13,924 nucleotides of DNA, from the NCBI GenBank assembly GCA_017550765.1, contig JAFZOC010000232.1:1-13924 (forward strand), in the 5' to 3' direction. Source of the stretch: Oscillospiraceae bacterium. GTDB lineage: Bacteria; Bacillota_A; Clostridia; Oscillospirales; Oscillospiraceae. Below, piece by piece: positions 13,091 to 13,924 of this stretch. Under the pieces are notes generated by a model that saw nothing but the letters and a program-made list of their open reading frames with translations, had not been told where the DNA came from and did not search any database. Both the position numbers and the translations under genes were made by a program. Numbering within the stretch: the stretch's first letter is position 1; every line of letters starts with the position of its first letter.

Positions 13091-13182
13091 ATACAAAGTA
13101 TATGATTGACATAATATGGTCATTGCTTTGTATCATCAACTCGAAGTGGAACGTCATGCACCACGGTGGTGCACGCTTCGAG
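13091..13182 (+). promoter_or_regulatory. Structured 5' leader: two consecutive stem-loops before the exported-protein gene
   Basis: Stem-loop 1: ATACAAAG (13091-13098) pairs with CTTTGTAT (13126-13133), and inside it ATGA (13102-13105) pairs with TCAT (13120-13123). Stem-loop 2: CTCGAAG (13140-13146) pairs with CTTCGAG (13176-13182), with an inner stem TGCACCA/TGGTGCA (13157-13163 with 13167-13173). The second ends nine bases before the AAGGGGG ribosome binding site (13191-13197). It could be a cis-acting RNA element, or protein-binding palindromes in DNA. Confidence 0.5.
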
Positions 13183-13204
13183 AAAGAGCGAAGGGGGTTC
13201 ATCT

Positions 13205-13924
13205 ATGCGGAAAAAAAGACTTCTGGCATCTCTTCTGACCTTGCTCATGCTCTTCACGCTTTTCCCGGCGGTCGCTGTGACTGCCAGCGCGGAAAGCGAA
13301 GGGCAGATCGAAGCGATCCCTGCCGACGAAGCGTCCGAGGGGACGATCACTTCGGAAGCGGCCTCTGTTGAGGCGGAACCGAATGAAGACGGTACATATC
13401 CCCTTTGGGTCTACGGCGTGCAGGTCACCGACGCTAACGCCGGCGATGTCCTGGGCGACGGCGCGGTGAGTTTCGACGCGTCGACCAACGCCCTGAGCTT
13501 CGCTGCGGCGCCCACGGCGACCGGGACGTATAACGACGCGGTGATCTACGCGAACACCGGCGATCTGATCATCTCCACGCCCGACAAGGGGCTGTCGATC
13601 AGGACCGGCAGCGCATTCGGCATCTATGTGCAGGACGGCGCCCTGACCATCAACGGCAGGCTGTCTGTCACGCTCACCGGAGACAGCGGGGATACCTGTA
13701 TCTACGCCGAGAACGGCCTCAACGCCACCGGCTCGCTGGAGATCGACTGCTATGACATCTCGGGCTCCTACGGCATCAAGACCATGGGCCCTGTCAGCAT
13801 CACCAGCGATCTCATCTATCTCGACTCCGGTCACTGCGGCCTGTACTGCGGCAGCGGTGATGTGGTGATCACCGGCATGGCCGCCTGCGGCAACGCTACT
13901 GCCGGCGCTACGGACAGCCTCTGC
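13205..13924 (+). CDS. Exported repeat-style surface protein, N-terminal 240 residues (partial)
   Basis: The frame is open from ATG 13205 to the window edge. AAGGGGG (13191-13197) lies seven bases upstream. Residues 1-29 are a clear Sec signal peptide: RKKR, a hydrophobic core (LLASLLTLLMLFTLFPAVAV) and a likely cleavage site after TASA. Next comes an acidic, low-complexity linker (about 30-58), then LWVYGVQVTDANAGDVLGDG and VSFDASTNALSF (about 61-93). This phrase type I associate with large clostridial secreted or cell-wall proteins annotated as carbohydrate-binding or right-handed β-helix proteins. The rest is rich in short β-strand-like repeats (GDLIIST, GALTING, GSLEIDC, GPVSITS, GDVVITG) spaced about 20 residues apart, which fits a β-helix. 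Cysteines become frequent after residue 160. The C-terminus and any anchoring signal are outside the window, so attachment and ligand are unknown. Confidence 0.75.
   Translation, partial: MRKKRLLASLLTLLMLFTLFPAVAVTASAESEGQIEAIPADEASEGTITSEAASVEAEPNEDGTYPLWVYGVQVTDANAGDVLGDGAVSFDASTNALSFAAAPTATGTYNDAVIYANTGDLIISTPDKGLSIRTGSAFGIYVQDGALTINGRLSVTLTGDSGDTCIYAENGLNATGSLEIDCYDISGSYGIKTMGPVSITSDLIYLDSGHCGLYCGSGDVVITGMAACGNATAGATDSLC

Larger units (their letters stand above)
12735..13204. other. 470-bp gene-free intergenic region
   Basis: No convincing coding sequence is seen on either strand between the bofA-like gene and the exported-protein gene; the open frames present lack ribosome binding sites and family resemblance. 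The stretch holds the bofA-side promoter, two ACGAGAG direct repeats 21 bases apart (12888 and 12909), a T6/A6 inverted repeat (12916-12933), a CGCCCGCGGGCG palindrome (12937-12948), an orphan terminator (12946-12971), an extended -10 promoter (13060-13088) and two stem-loops (13091-13182). Confidence 0.6.

Noticed and set aside
13091..13182. An invertible (phase-variable) promoter flanked by inverted repeats
   Set aside because: The inverted repeats are 7-8 bases and the enclosed segments under 30 bases, much smaller than known invertible promoters, and no recombinase gene is nearby.
13060..13371. A 103-residue plus-strand open frame across the leader
   Set aside because: It is out of frame with the signal-peptide gene, has no ribosome binding site and overlaps promoter and hairpins.
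1..13924. tRNA, rRNA, insertion sequences, prophage or integrase genes
   Set aside because: I looked on both strands and saw no tRNA-like cloverleaf, transposase or integrase motifs; the window is ordinary chromosomal sequence apart from the noted regions.

Overview
The window is GC-rich chromosomal DNA from a Gram-positive, clostridia-like bacterium. Evidence for this: the gene order nusA–rnpM(ylxR)–ylxQ–infB–rbfA–nrnA–truB–ribF is the Firmicutes form of the nusA/infB operon. Most genes have strong AAGGAGG-type ribosome binding sites. There is a BofA-family membrane protein, and the last gene encodes an exported protein of a style common in gut Oscillospirales. The order-level placement is inference from gene content and composition, not from a database search.

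Layout. (1) Bases 1–6499, + strand: a compact translation/RNA-maturation operon. It holds the 3' end of nusA, rnpM, ylxQ, infB (IF2), rbfA, nrnA, truB and ribF. Several genes overlap by ATGA or a few codons, which suggests translational coupling. The operon ends in a hairpin that contains the ribF stop codon. infB is read in two frames: a single base appears to be missing near 2251, just after the G domain. (2) 6500–7652, + strand: a separately promoted XRE-type regulator. Its C-terminal part is a solenoid of seven exact 15-residue repeats with a cysteine at the same place in each. A perfect 18-bp bidirectional terminator follows. (3) 7707–8696, - strand: a DEDDh 3'-5' exonuclease with a short zinc-ribbon-like tail. 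It diverges from (4), 8850–12330, + strand: murF, a YjjG-like HAD phosphatase and two tandem MgtC/SapB membrane proteins, ended by a strong bidirectional terminator. The two divergent promoters carry the same extended -10 sequence. (5) 12471–12734, - strand: a BofA-like three-helix membrane protein. (6) 12735–13204: a 470-bp gene-free stretch with direct repeats, palindromes, an orphan terminator and a strongly structured leader. (7) 13205–13924, + strand: the start of an exported, repeat-style surface protein that runs off the end.

How the genes fit together: the first operon joins transcription (NusA), RNase P modulation (RnpM), translation initiation (IF2), 30S maturation (RbfA), nanoRNA turnover (NrnA), tRNA pseudouridine-55 formation (TruB) and FMN/FAD synthesis (RibF). 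The second + operon joins peptidoglycan precursor synthesis (MurF) with a small-molecule phosphatase and two membrane proteins. I saw no complete new multi-gene defence or mobile system. The items most worth a second look are the cysteine-ladder regulator, the infB frame break, and the structured intergenic region before the exported protein.
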